From Nymphaea colorata (lineage: Eukaryota > Streptophyta > Magnoliopsida > Nymphaeales > Nymphaeaceae): a DNA stretch of 64,000 nt. Of the stretch, positions 10,509 through 22,450 are shown in pieces (positions within the stretch are counted from its first letter, which is position 1; every line of letters begins with the position of its first letter). The DNA lies in assembly GCF_008831285.2 (NCBI RefSeq), contig NC_045150.1, forward strand, positions 14,305,868 to 14,369,867. Direction: 5' to 3'. The notes under the pieces are model-generated. The model did not search any database and was not told the DNA's origin. It saw nothing but the letters and a program-made list of their open reading frames with translations. The position numbers and the translations under genes were made by a program.

Positions 10509-13360
10509 CCAATGAAAATCCATTCAATTTACGTTGCAACGTAGAAAAAAACTGGAATTTAGCCTACATAATAGGGCTACGAAATTTTTTACTCAAAATA
10601 GATTTCAATATTGCTAAATTCTAGTTTGGCTCCGGCCATGGGTCATTACATAAATGACATTGTAGGTGGAAACTATCTCAAATGAGCTTCACTGGATAAT
10701 TTGTCTTAAATGAATTGTCCAGTGGAAAACTGAGGCATGGTTTTCAAACAGTGTAAGAGAAAAATGACAATGAGAAAAGCTTGTCCAGGTCCTACTGAAG
10801 AGATAAATCATCATCAGAACTTGAGTCAAAATCTATTATGAGATGTTTTGTCCACCCCTGCAATGTATATTCACTCTTGGCGGCTGAGCTCAAAGGTCAC
10901 TGGAATTGGAACGCCGTCTTCGGTTAGAACAAGAAATCATAATAAAATAAAAAGAAATTTCAAGAAGACTGAAGAATAACTAGTGCATGAAAAACCATTT
11001 TCACACTGTCATAAAACACAATGTAAGTTTTGCACCACTACTTAAAAAAAATGTGTTTGCCAATAGCTCTAAGTTGTTACTAACTTAAGCTTGTTTTAAA
11101 TTGATAAAAATGACTAATAGACTCTTAATAAGGACAAATTATACATACATTAGTTTGTATTAGCTTAAGGCATCTTTTAAGGGGGTTATGACCAGCCATC
11201 CATTGGCCAAAATGTAGATGAATATTGTGCTAACCCATCCAAACTTTTGGTACATTGAATTAAAGATCTGCAGCGAAACATGACATTCACACTTGATTTT
11301 GATGTTGCCAAAACCGCAGTATTAGATTTTTTTTGTATTTATTTATTTTTTAAATAGAATTCTGAAAATTGTAAGTTGGGGGTGCTTCTAGGAAGGAGGG
11401 GAAGCATGAATGGAGGAATTCAACTTTTGAATATAAAAAGCTCGCTCCATAATCACTTATCTTTCTTTTTCATTGTTTACTAATTTTTTTCTTTTTTCTT
11501 CTTTGGAGCAACAGAGTGTGAGTTTGTTATTGAAAAGAAAAAAAAATTGGTTCCAGGTTGCAACAATTGCATGGTTTGAAGCTAATTCTGTTTGCGGTAG
11601 TCGGTCTGTTGCAATTCCTTTGGTGCTGGTTCTTCCATATATATGCCGCTTCTTCCAATGCATTCGACAATACAAGGATGCAAAGGAAAAAAATCATGTC
11701 TTTTTAATGGCAAGAATTTTTATTCATTTCATATTTTTAGCCACGAAGATATGATGCCTACACTAGAAATGATATGCAGCAAAGAAACAGTTAAATACTG
11801 GCTAACTGGAACTTGCGTGTCAAACTCGAGCCATGCTGCACTTTTCCATAGCAACAGGGGAAAGAAAATTAGAACAGAGGTAACTGAAAAACAACGGGCC
11901 ACTACTTACACGGATATTGAGATGGAGAGATTCATGGTGCCTTCATGCAGATGCAGACCAGCAGAATGGTGACCTGCACACCCAGCACGAAGCCCATGAC
12001 TTGTCAGTTCTTTTTTCATTTTTGTGGGATTTTTTGTCTTCCGCAATCAGGGGTGGAGCTAGATTTTTTTTCCTTTCATAAAACAATTAATATATGGTTA
12101 ACATATTTTGAATGGACTATGAGGCAGATCTTGTGGGGCTACTCCATATAATTGGGCCCAAGTTTGAACGTTAAATTAATGTTTCAAAGAGTGGTCGTTT
12201 CATAACCAAAATAACAGCTGAGGCCAAAAATTAGGATTTTGATTGTCTAGAGCAATGAAATTCGTGTTTTCCATGAAATTAACAGTAAAAAAGTAGAACA
12301 TTTCGAGGTTTGTGCCTCGAAATTCTGACTTTTCGATCAGTTTCCTTTAAATAAAGTTTCCACTGACATGGCTGAATGTGAATCGAAAAGCTTGGATCGA
12401 AAGTCGAGGATATGAGGTCAAAATTATTGAACGGGCAAAAATTCATGTGTCCTGAAGGTAAACGCAGGTGGAATCCACTGCTCTCTAAAGTTTAGATGAA
12501 AAACTCAGGTCTCTGCGGCTTATACCAATTGGCAGTTGTTGAGCACGTTAACAATTGTTCATGTTTTGATTACTGAGAATAAGCCAAAACAAACAGTAGG
12601 AATGGGAATTCGTTTAAAGATGCTACTGCTCATAAATTATATGTTTGTCCCACCACCATCTTATTGTTTTCTTAGGAAAATCCCAAATACCCAGAAAGAT
12701 GGTAGAATGGGAATCGAAATTTGCACTGTAAATCCAACACAACCTTCCAATCATGGCTCCTATGAGAGTCTGACTAATTTAGGAATCTAAGCGAGTTTCA
12801 GTTACCATCTTCTTGTAAATTTTTGGTCTTTTCTCCTCAGTGTTTAAGAAACCTTTTATGAACCGTGACCTTCGAAATTCTCACAGCATGCATGGAAGCC
12901 ATGGTTCAAGTCCAATCGGTAGGTTTTACCCTTCACAGCCATCATAAGCGACGAAAATACAAGACTTCCAAGAATGAGCCATATATAGTTAGCAAAATCA
13001 CATGGGTTGCCTCCATTACCTCATTTCTCTGTTGGGAAGGTTTATCTAGAGCTTCCTTTCTCATAGTTGCCTTATTTCATTGTTCCCTTACCCATCAAGA
13101 TCTTGTTGCTTTGTGAGGAAACTTAGAGAAGAAAACAGAGGAAGTGTGAAAGATAAAGATGGAGAGAACTTGTTTTTACTTATTCCTTTAAGCAACATAT
13201 ATATAATACAGAAAAAGGTTATCGGTTACAAGATTTTTGGTATACAAGATCATGATAATACACAATTTCTATCCCAATCCATTAACCACCGAAAATGTAG
13301 TCTGCATAACAATAACAGGTCCTGATAAGAGATCCAATCCCTTTTTTCTTGACACTATTT
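10509..13360. other. Intergenic; no supported gene
   Basis: Short frames occur (11473-11754, 11643-11972, 12536-12790, 12865-13116), but none shows a known domain or consistent splice sites. Around 10690-10730 two inverted words (CTTCACTGGATAATTTG, AATTGTCCAGTGG) suggest a small foldback remnant. Confidence 0.45.
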
Positions 13361-13383
13361 ATCACGCAGGATTCCTGCGTGAT
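13361..13383. promoter_or_regulatory. Perfect palindrome upstream of a TATA box
   Basis: Two 11-bp arms, ATCACGCAGGA and TCCTGCGTGAT, are exact inverted repeats separated by one T. The site ends 30 bp before the TATA-like box at 13413. The spacing suits a dimeric transcription-factor site or a small hairpin. No factor can be assigned from sequence alone. Confidence 0.45.
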
Positions 13384-13412
13384 TATCTTACCTAAAATAG
13401 TCTGTCCTGTAC

Positions 13413-13422
13413 TCTATATATT
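13413..13422 (+). promoter_or_regulatory. TATA box candidate
   Basis: TCTATATATT lies 60 bp upstream of an ATG in strong context (CACCATGG, ATG at 13482). It matches the plant TATA consensus, with a plausible 5' leader of about 30 bases. Confidence 0.45.
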
Positions 13423-13481
13423 AAGAGTCCATCTTATCTCAAGAACATCAAAGAATGAATAAAGAGAGAACTTTCTTCACC

Positions 13482-13717
13482 ATGGATGCAAGCACCAAAA
13501 TGCCAAACCAGGTACATGCTTGAGTTTTTTTTTTCTTTTTCCATGTTTTAACACTTCTTCCATAGGAGGCTGGTAGAGTGTGCATGCATTTGCTTAGTTA
13601 TATCTGCACTAGCATATGTGAAATGTGGTTCTAATAGTTTATTCTGATGCCTATGAGGTTGCAGTTTGCACACTGGAAGCAGGAGCTGCGGCGGTGCCTC
13701 AGAGGAACAAGCCCGAG
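13482..13717 (+). CDS. Possible 5' end of an unrecognised gene (two small exons)
   Basis: A candidate first exon 13482-13511 encodes MDASTKMPNQ and ends CAG|GTACAT, a good donor in phase 0. A candidate second exon 13665-13717 follows GAGGTTGCAG and reads FAHWKQELRRCLRGTSPR before a GAG|GTATGG donor. The start context ACCATGG and the upstream TATA box support transcription. I recognise no family and cannot follow the gene past 13717; later sequence (13740-14130) shows no clear exon. It could be the truncated 5' end of a captured gene, or a chance arrangement. Confidence 0.25.
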
Positions 13718-14927
13718 GTATGGCTTAAGAAAATACTGTTGTTCCTAGGCCCACTGAAGCATGATAACCATTCACATCTCGCAACAAATTATGAAACCGG
13801 TGACATTTTCAAGAAATTGATTCGTGTCTTCTGCATTTGGGCCGGTCAGTAGGTCTACGGTGAGTGCTCAAGGATTAAGCACACCCCAGAAAGTGGTGTC
13901 AAGCGAATAGGAAAAGAAGATAATGCCTCAGTCAAAGGAATTTGAGGCGATGGTGGATGTGGTTATCAATCCCAATGTTGAAGTGGCGTGAAACAAGCGA
14001 AGGCTACCCATCTTTGTGGCGCTAACGGATCCACTCGAAGGGAGTCTTGGCTTAAAGGAGTGTCCGAGCCCTATCGGGAGCATTAGCTTGACCAACATCG
14101 CCTTACCAACTCGAACTCCTTTCTGAATCCCACCACCCCCTTCCTCCCTTTCTCTTATACGTTTTCTGTATTCCTTTATTGTTTTTGATAATTTTTGCAA
14201 AATGATTGACAATTTGTCACTTAATTATATGTTCTCTTTCTGTTTCTACCTTTTATCTAGATATCATGCCTTTCCATGTAACGTAAGCAAAAGAATTGGA
14301 ACTGCCTCTTATTTCACTTGGTAAGATGGATAGACTTTAAATGTCATTTTCCATTTCAATCGCATGCCCAATTGAACCGTTCAAAAAAAAAAAAACAGAT
14401 ATGGAAAAAAATTAATCTCTCAGAAATAGATGTCTTTGGATTTAAGAAATAACATCCGACTGGATTCAGATTCAGATTCTGACATGTATAAGTATCGGAC
14501 CCGATACAAATTCAGATCAACCTGTGCCAGGGCTTCCTGTGTTGTGGAGGTCTCTCTTACAAAATATGTTTGGATTATTCTTTTTCTTCTCTGATGAACT
14601 TGTGTTCTTGATCGTTGCCCTTGTCGTCTCATACTTAGGAACAACCAGGCCCATATATGGGAGACAAAAATTAAGAACTTTTGCATTGGAACATTTCAAT
14701 CAGTCTTTGGGATTTGAAAACTGTGGTCAATAAATTGGTTGTGACAATAATTTGCAAAAAAAAGGAAAAGAAGTTTTAAAAATTTCTGCAAATCCATGGA
14801 GAAGTCGAAATTTTGATCTTTTTCCTACATGCTCAAGTTTTCCAAACGTCACATTCTTAGCAATTGTTAAAAATTTTGGTTTTTTGAAAGTTTAGTAAGT
14901 AAAAAGTTTGATAATTATATTTTAGCT
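13718..14927. other. Intergenic; no supported gene
   Basis: Contains small frames only, for example 13923-13991 and 14524-14733, with no recognisable domains. 14440-14520 is a degenerate ATTCAGAT-rich stretch, also seen at 19490-19770. Confidence 0.45.
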
Positions 14928-14935
14928 GTTATAAC
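14928..14935. repeat. Left target-site duplication of the hAT element
   Basis: GTTATAAC is repeated exactly at 18417-18424. The 8-bp length and nTnnnnAn pattern are those of hAT insertions. This target happens to be a perfect palindrome. Confidence 0.92.
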
Positions 14936-14944
14936 CAATGTTAT

Positions 14945-15123
14945 CCGTATCGTACGATACGGACGCGTATCGTACGATACGTATCGTCCGTATCATCATT
15001 TTCGATACGGTACACCTAATCAATACGATACGCGTATGTATCGTACGCGTATCGCACGTATCGTGCGATACGGTGGGCGTATCGCACGATACGTGCGATA
15101 CACCCCCGTATCGCACGATACGG
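14945..15123. repeat. Left subterminal CGATAC/GTATCG repeat array of the hAT element
   Basis: About 180 bp carry eight GTATCG and eight CGATAC hexamers, in both orientations, forming palindromes such as CCGTATCGTACGATACGG (14945-14962) and CGTATCGTACGATACG (14966-14981). Subterminal motif clusters in Ac/Ds-type hAT elements bind the transposase N-terminal zinc finger, and the same role is inferred here. The frames crossing the array are not genes. Confidence 0.85.
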
Positions 15124-15447
15124 GAGTAAAATTAAAAAAGGGGCCGTCGGGCCCCTTTTTTGCTTCTTATTCTCAAACCGACGCTCCTCTCTCTCTCTCT
15201 TCTTGTTTCTCAACGCTGCCAGAGACGTGGGAGGGAGAGATTTTCTCCATTGCATCAAGATTTGCCGGTGAAGAAGCTTCATTCCTCGTTGTGGGGAGTC
15301 TTGGGACGGTGGGAAGCTTGGAGAAAGAGGGTTTTTTGGTTTTTAACACCAAGAAGGTAAGAAATAACTCATTTTTGCCGTTGAATCGTTCATTTCTCTT
15401 ATTTCCTACATTTATTTGTATGTTTTTACTTGTTTTGTAAAGATATA

Positions 15448-17920
15448 ATGTCGGATCCTGCATGGCAGTGGTGTACAAGGGTGAATCCCAAAAATAGATT
15501 AAGAGTTAAGTGCAATTATTGTAAGCAAATCATATCAGGAGGGATTTCTCGCTTTAAACACCATATAGCTGGTACACACAGCGATGTGGCTGCCTGCAAT
15601 GGCTCCCAAGAGATCCCATTGCCAGCGTATGTAAAGCACCAGTGTCAGCAACTTCTTGATGCAGTGAAAGCAAGTAGGATTGAAAAGGACATGGAAGATG
15701 CGGAGGAAGGATATGGGGACCCACATGAAGGAGAAGAAAGTGAAGGTGAAGATGTTCAACTTGAACAAGAAGATGTTGGTGTCAGTTTGGAAACAACTAA
15801 AGGGAAAGGTATCATGCATGGTGGTGGTTCTTCTGCAACCAGAAAAAGAAGAGGTGCAAGTGTAAGTTCAGTTTCACGAGGACGTGGCAGAAGTCAGGGT
15901 CGTACTGGTGGTGGTAGAGTACCTACTATGAAGTCGAGCAATATGTCTGGTTCGATCAAGAATTTTTTTCCCAATTATACTGCTGCTGGTGCTCAGCCTG
16001 AGATTCGTATAGCCATGCAATCAAAGGATATTATTGAAGCAGCAGATGAAACCATAGGAAGGTGGTTCTATGATGCATCCATTCCCTTCAATGCAGCAAA
16101 CTCTTATCATTATCAGCCTATAGCAGATGCGATTGCTAGTGTAGGGCGAGGATATAAAATGCCCTCTTTTCATAAATTGCGAGGTAAAATTCTCAACAAT
16201 ATAGTTAGAGATGTGAAGACATATTGTGATGAACTAAAATTGAGCTGGAAAGCTACAGGATGCAGTGTAATGGCAGATGGGTGGACAGACATCAAGAACA
16301 GAACATTGGTAAACTTCCTTGTATATTGCCCTCTTGGTACTATGTTCTTAAAATCTGTTGATTTGTCTGATACTCCTAAGACTGCTGATGTGTTGTTTGG
16401 GATTTTTGATAAAGTTATAGAAGAAGTTGGGCCTGAAAATGTCGTACAATTTATCACTGATAATGCAGCAAATTATAAAGCTGCAGGTGAAATGTTAGCA
16501 GCACGATATGGGACATTTTATTGGAGTCCATGTGCTGCTCACTGTGTAAATCTTATGCTTCAGGATCTTGGTGAAAGGGATGATATGAAGTTGACAGTTC
16601 ACAGATGCCAAGAAATCACGAAGTTTATTTACAATCATGCTTATGTCTTGAATTTGATGAGGAAATTCACAAATGGGGCTGAATTGATTCGACCTGCACA
16701 AACACGGTTTGCTACAAATGTTTTGACTGTGCAGGGTATAGTCAAGCAAAGAACTTCTCTCAGGCAGATGTTTTCAAGTGATGATTGGGCTGCATATCCA
16801 CATGCCTATAAAAGAAAGGCTACGACAGTTGTGGATACCATCTTCGATGTTGACTTTTGGGAATCATGTGTGCACTTATTGAAGATTTGTGTACCTCTAG
16901 TGAAAGTCCTCAGATTAGTTGATAGTGAAGATAGACCTTCTATTGGATATTTATACGAGTCTATGGATAGAGCCAAGGAGGCCATTAGAGATAATATGAA
17001 GGGAAAAAAGAAGTTGTACATGCCTATATGGAAGATTATAGATGAAAGGTGGTCTGGACAACTTCATCACCCACTTCATGCAGCAGCCTACTACCTAAAT
17101 CCTGCTATTAGATATCTTTCCACTTTTAAGAAGGACAGAGAGGTCGAGTATGGCATGTTGGATTGCATTGATGTGTTAGTAAGTGACAGTAAAGAACAAG
17201 ACGCTATCCATATGTCGATCAACAAATATGATACGGCTTCTGGTACCATGGCGAGAGACACAGCAGTTCGATGCAGGACAACTATGCGTCCAGGTATTAG
17301 AAAAAGAAACTTTATACTTTTAGTTTTTGTTGTTTAACTTTTATTCTACCTTCTCATATATTTATTGCTGACAACATTTTTACTTTCCATCTGTTATTAG
17401 ATTTGTGGTGGGAAAGGTTTGGGCCTGATTGCCCAGAATTAAGGAAGCTTGCAATTAGAATCCTCAGTCAAACATGTAGTGCAACTGGATGTGAAAGAAA
17501 TTGGAGTGTATTTCAGCACATCCATAGTAAGAAGAGGAATAGGCTGGAACATAAAAGGTTGAATGACCTTGTTTATGTTCGTTATAATATGAAGTTGAGA
17601 CAAAGGTAAACATTTGTTTTGTTATACAAGAATATCAAATTCTAATATATATTTTAATCTCTAACAATTTGTTAATTTTTTCTCTTTTTAGGCAACTAGA
17701 AACAACATCTACGAGGAAGCATCACAATCAATATGATCCTATCTTCATTGACCATTTTGATATATTAGATTCTTGGGTTGAAGAAGAACCAGCTGCAATA
17801 CTTGATGAGGACGATCTTGATTTTTTGAATGTTGAAGGAGCAGCAGAGATTGTTGAAGAAGGAGAGGCTGGGGGGAGCAATGGAATGTTGGTGACATTCC
17901 ATTTGCAACAGAGGGGATAG
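15448..17920 (+). CDS. hAT transposase (BED zinc finger, DUF659-like RNase H core, hAT C-terminal dimerisation), three exons
   Basis: Exons are 15448-17293, 17401-17605 and 17692-17920, joined at GT-AG sites (CAG|GTATTA, TATTAG|; AAAG|GTAAAC, TTTTAG|), giving about 759 residues. The start is the ATG of MSDPAWQWC, directly after an apparent 5'-leader intron (15356-15442); an upstream in-frame ATG at 15430 lies within that intron. An N-terminal BED finger (CNYCKQIISGGISRFKHHIAGTH) binds DNA, and an acidic linker follows. The core shows VMADGWTDIKNRTLVNF, FITDNAANYKAAGEM and SPCAAHCVNLMLQDLG, positions known in the family for the first two catalytic Asp residues and the C/H motif, then HPLHAAAYYLNP. 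Exon 2 gives the dimerisation signature WWERFG, ILSQTCSATGCERNWSVF and NRLEHKRLNDLVYVRYN. The C-terminus is acidic. It acts in the nucleus on the element ends. Confidence 0.93.
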
Positions 17921-18323
17921 AAGAAGAAGTTAATGAAGGAAGTGAAGATGATGATGAAGAATGAAGATGATGATGCAAATGACGATTGACGATGCTTTTT
18001 GTTTTGAGTTTTGAAAACTATGTCAATATGTTCTGAGTTTTGACTTCTGAACTTATGAATTGTGATGTAATTGAATACTCTTAGGTTGTTTAGTATGTTA
18101 TTTTGTTTTTTGAATGTTTGATTTCTTATTTTGGAATGTCTTGTTCATATGCATACCTCATACTTCATAGTTCATATACATGAATGATGAATGTTCCTTT
18201 AAATACATTTTTCTTGAATTTTTCTGATTTTTACTAGTTTTTTCGGATTTTTTTAGATTTTTTCTGATTTTTTTCTATTTTTTATAAATTTTTAATATTT
18301 TTTACAAATTAAAAAATTAATTT

Positions 18324-18402
18324 TACGATACGTTACGATACATTTACGCTACGTTACGATACAGCGTATAGGTCGGCCCGACCGATACACGATACGATAC
18401 GG
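18324..18402. repeat. Right subterminal CGATAC array of the hAT element
   Basis: Six CGATAC hexamers, all in the same orientation, occur between 18324 and 18402, unlike the two-orientation palindromic left array. They are likely transposase contact sites. Confidence 0.8.
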
Positions 18403-18416
18403 CAGTGATAACATTG

Positions 18417-18424
18417 GTTATAAC
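18417..18424. repeat. Right target-site duplication of the hAT element
   Basis: GTTATAAC, identical to 14928-14935, immediately follows the terminal CATTG of the element. Confidence 0.92.
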
Positions 18425-18840
18425 TATGACTGAGTTTCCAAATTGATGGGATTCCTTGAAACTTTTGGTGGCCTATCAATTCAGAGTTTTAGATTTAGTG
18501 TCTTAGCTCTTCTTATGACTTTTGAAGGTCCCTATATTACTTGCAACAGTGAAATCTTTTTTCTTTAGTGAAATAAAATGTACATTTTGCATCGTTGTGG
18601 CGTCTAAGAATAAGAGATGACATTAATAAATTTGACATTCTTAATGACTTCTGTCAAATTTTCTTTCCTTTCTTTGACTATTTAAATTTACATGCTTTGA
18701 CCATGGTTGATCAGTTGATTACCAAGCCAAATAAGAAGTGAAACATGTTTTACAAAAAAGAACTAGCATTTTTACTATTAACAGCCTCTGCCAAGAGTTC
18801 GTCAAAAATTTATAATCTGCAATTTTTTAAATACAAAATC

Positions 18841-18877
<37 letters not shown>

Positions 18878-20895
18878 AATTGGCGAGGTTATTCTCGGGT
18901 ATAATACGCCACACTTGAAAAAAATAGAAAAATATGAGAAAAATATGGTAATTTTTTAAAATTTTAAAAAACTAAAAACGAGCAAAAAAAAGTGAGAAAC
19001 CAGTAACATAAACATGAAAACATAAGTAGTTTTGCAACAAATAAAAAATAAAAAATAAAAAATAAAACTGTTTGGCATTAAAAAATGAAAAAAGTGAAAA
19101 AATGCGAGAAAACATTAAAAACAGGTTCAAATGTATTTTTTCATTTTTAACATTTTTTTGCAAAAAAATGTTGTTTTTTGAAGTTTTAAACGGTCATTTA
19201 ATTTATTGCATCTTTTCAAGTTTGTTTTTAAAAAACGTGTTTTCTATGACTATGATATAAATATATATATATAGATACACACACACACATACATACACAC
19301 ATACGTATATGATGTAGTTTTTAATTTTGATTATCTACCAAAGTTTCTTATTAGCTATCTCTGTTGTATTACATTTGCAAGCTAGTAGGGAATAATTTAA
19401 GGGGTTTGTATCTTTTGTTATTTATTGTCTTTCTGGATCCTTGGATTAGAGTTGGGAGTAGGGATGTTATTGTTTATGGATCCTTTGGATATTCACATAT
19501 CCATATTCAAATTCTGATTCCAATACAAACAATGAATCTAAAATCCAATATCACGATCTGAATTCGTATTCTGAATCAATTCTGGCTGATTTTCAAAATT
19601 TAAGAGCACTTGAATATAAGATTTTTATTGAAAATTAAATCCATTCTGGGTCTGAATCTGAATCCAAATCCAATTGAATATATATGTACATCCAAATCTG
19701 AATCCAGTCAGATGTCATTTCTTAAATCTGAATCCAATCCAATTTGTTAATCGGATATTAAATTTTTTTCCATATCCGATATTTCTTGAACTGGTTTGGT
19801 TAGATGTCCAATTAAACTCAAAATACATTGACTATATGACCCTTCGACTATCATAGACCATATCCATTCAACAATAAAATCTAAAGTTCTCTTCGTTGGA
19901 CTTTCACAGGTTATTTTTTCATTTTAATTCTCCATGCATTCTAACTTGATTTTGTTTAGCACTCAAAATAATCTTACTTGATCATTTTCTTGGAACTGTA
20001 ATGGCTTGAGCAGCCTTTACTCGGCCAAAGATATTAGAGATGGTGATAGTGGCCACTACAAGAAAACTCCTTACCTCTGACAGGGCTTTTTTTCTCCACC
20101 AACAGAGCTGGGTGAAGCTACGTACATCGTAACTTGCCTCCGCAAATGCTTATGTCATATCTTGATCTTGGGTCCATTTGGCAACAATAACAGTTTGTAA
20201 CTGTTCCATATATCTGTCGCAAATATTAGACAAATTTATGTAATATTATGTTACAACATTCCATGAATCTGTCCTTAAATATTATGATAGATACATATAA
20301 CAATAAAAAATGATATTTTTAAATTATATTTATATATATATTACCCTCAATGCCAATGCAAGTAAGGGTGGGCGTTGGGCCAGCTCGGGCTCCATAATTT
20401 TTAATTGATTTTAATTATATTTATATATATTTCTTGAAAAATATATAATATATATTTTTAAAAAATTAATAAAAATAAACGAATTCCAATTGAGCCGACT
20501 CGATGTACATTCTGTAGAATCTCACCACCGTCACTGATTTTGTTTAATTAGGTATTGTTCTTGTAAAATATACCCATGCACACACCTTAAGGTTAATTTT
20601 ACTGTGTGGTAAGGTCAAAAGAAAGAAAAACAATACGAAAGAGTTGAATTGACAAATCATGTTAGCCGATAAACTCGGTCTATGTGTCCACCATCTACAG
20701 TGTTGTCTAGCCTTCCCCTATTTGAAGATATTTTTGACAAACCAATTCATGTCACTAGACTTTATGTGCCTCAAAATTCATCAACTAAAGAACGTAGTTT
20801 TTTTTTCATGTACATATTAAATTTTTCTAATGATTCAAATAACGAAGGTCTCACAGAGAATTCGATTTATTTGTATTTTTCAACATCACATGCTC

Positions 20896-20961
<66 letters not shown>

Positions 20962-21844
20962 CAAATCTACGTTGGTATCCTTATCGCTTATCAGGATACG
21001 TGTCCAACGCAACATGAAAAAGAAATCCATCCTTTTTCCTAGTTTGAAAATTGAAGGAAATATTCTACATATAGTTTTCCTATTTGGGGGTTTAGGTGTG
21101 TGATTTGATAGGACAATGTCTCTGTCAGTCAGCTTATCTTTCCAATTGGACAAGCTGGGAATCTTCTTTCCATTATAAGCTCGTCTGTCACATATTGGTT
21201 GGCCTTTTCAAAGCTAAATGAGAAATTATGGTAACAATACACAGGGATATTAACTGTTTTCATTTTCTGGCATGTTTTTCGCTTGTAATTATATGGTTGT
21301 GATTACCAGACCCCTACTTCCTGCTTTGTTCCTAGAGCTTCTAGCATTGCATCTTGATCATGGATTCTTTCACCCGGATAACATGTTTAAGATGCTCATG
21401 TCAAGACATTTAAATGATAATTTGATTTCTTTTTTTTTTTTGGAGCTAGACGTTGGTGGTTGTTTGCTTCCATCAGCTACTTATCTTCCACAGGTATATA
21501 TGGTTATGATATTTTTACAGTCTTATGTGAAATAATTGCTTATTTGTGTGCTCTAACTTATGGATGCTGGATTGTTGTCATTCCAGTAACATAGGGATCC
21601 AAATACTAGAATCTGTATGTGACGCTCAGATCAACTCAGTGATTAATTATCATATATAATCTGTATGACCAATCACCAGGTTTCATTACTCGCATGAAGC
21701 AAGATATGAGCATCAGAAATATATGTGAAGCATACTAATTGAGTGATTGAATTTTTGTAGTCATGTACAGGCTAGAATGTGACAAACAACATTTAGGAAG
21801 CTCATTATTTTCATGTTCATTGTTCATTATGGGAGGTCTTTCTA
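18425..21844. other. Intergenic repeats; no supported gene
   Basis: Holds (TA)n tracts (18846-18871 and 20898-20959), a foldback-family arm at 18886-19210 (GGCGAGGTT, GGTAATTTTTTAAAATTTT, CTGTTTGGCATTAAAAAATG) shared with 31330-31560, a degenerate ATTCAGAT/ATCCAAAT region at 19490-19770, and a weak GGGCCAGCTCGGGC-type repeat at 20370-20510 that recalls the MITE at 26633. The frames at 20682 and 21272 show no known domain. Confidence 0.5.
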
Positions 21845-22450
21845 TCGTATAACATGGCAAGCATGAAAAATAAAAAGCAAAACATGCAAAAAAAAAATGG
21901 TAACTTTTTAAAAAAATTGAAAAAATATGAAAAAAACAGGAAAACCACGTTTTTTGTTTTGATAATCTTTTAAAAAAATATATCTTTTTGCCGTTTTATT
22001 CAGCCGATTTGTTTTTGGTGTTTTATCACTGTTTTTTCAGAAAAAAAACAAACAAGATGAGTTTTTTATGATTATATTTACTACCTAATTTTGGTTGTCA
22101 TCTCTCACAACCTATATGTAAGTGGCTGTTCTCGTCATTCATGAAAATGTTTCCAACTACTACGTTGCTTGATTACCTTTTCATGACTAATCTGCCTACC
22201 AACCGAATGCATTTTTCCCTTTTTTTTCATTTTAGACATTTTTCATACTTTTTTATTGCTAAACTGCTAGTTTCCAACTTCTAATTTTTATTTATTTCTC
22301 ATCTATTTATTTTTTAAAATTGCCTACCATTCATCTTATTTTCCCTTAATTTTTATGTTTTACTCAAAAAATTTTAAAATTTACCACGTTTTTCTTTTTT
22401 TTTTTCATGCTAACCATATTATATGAGAAAAAAACATCGCCATTTAAAAG
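21845..22450. repeat. Foldback-type repeat upstream of receptor-kinase pseudogene B
   Basis: The left arm (ATAACATGGCAAGCATGAAAAA then GGTAACTTTTTAAAA) is inverted relative to the right arm (AAAATTTACCACG, CATGCTAACCATATTATATGA, ATCGCCATTTAAAAG). The layout matches 3955-5050 upstream of remnant A but without the ~500-bp internal block found there. It ends about 200 bp before the kinase start. Confidence 0.6.

Larger units (their letters stand above)
14936..18416 (+). mobile_element. Apparently complete autonomous hAT transposon (3481 bp)
   Basis: The element starts CAATGTTATC and ends GATAACATTG, a perfect 10-bp terminal inverted repeat, and is bounded by identical 8-bp duplications GTTATAAC. 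Inside each end is a cluster of CGATAC/GTATCG hexamers. Between them one three-exon transposase gene (15448-17920) reads through without a stop or frameshift. Intact ends, exact target duplication and an open coding region point to a recent insertion that may still be mobile or able to mobilise relatives. The hAT superfamily moves by cut-and-paste with DNA hairpins on the flanking DNA. Total length and architecture are normal for plant hAT elements with a BED finger and a DUF659-like domain. Confidence 0.93.

Noticed and set aside
15036-15440. 134-codon frame at the left end of the hAT element
   Set aside because: It runs through the CGATAC subterminal array and the 5' leader; repeats with period six give Arg/Tyr-rich artefacts.
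20370-20510. Second copy of the GGGCC-ended MITE
   Set aside because: Some shared words with 26633-26951, but no clear terminal repeats or target duplication.
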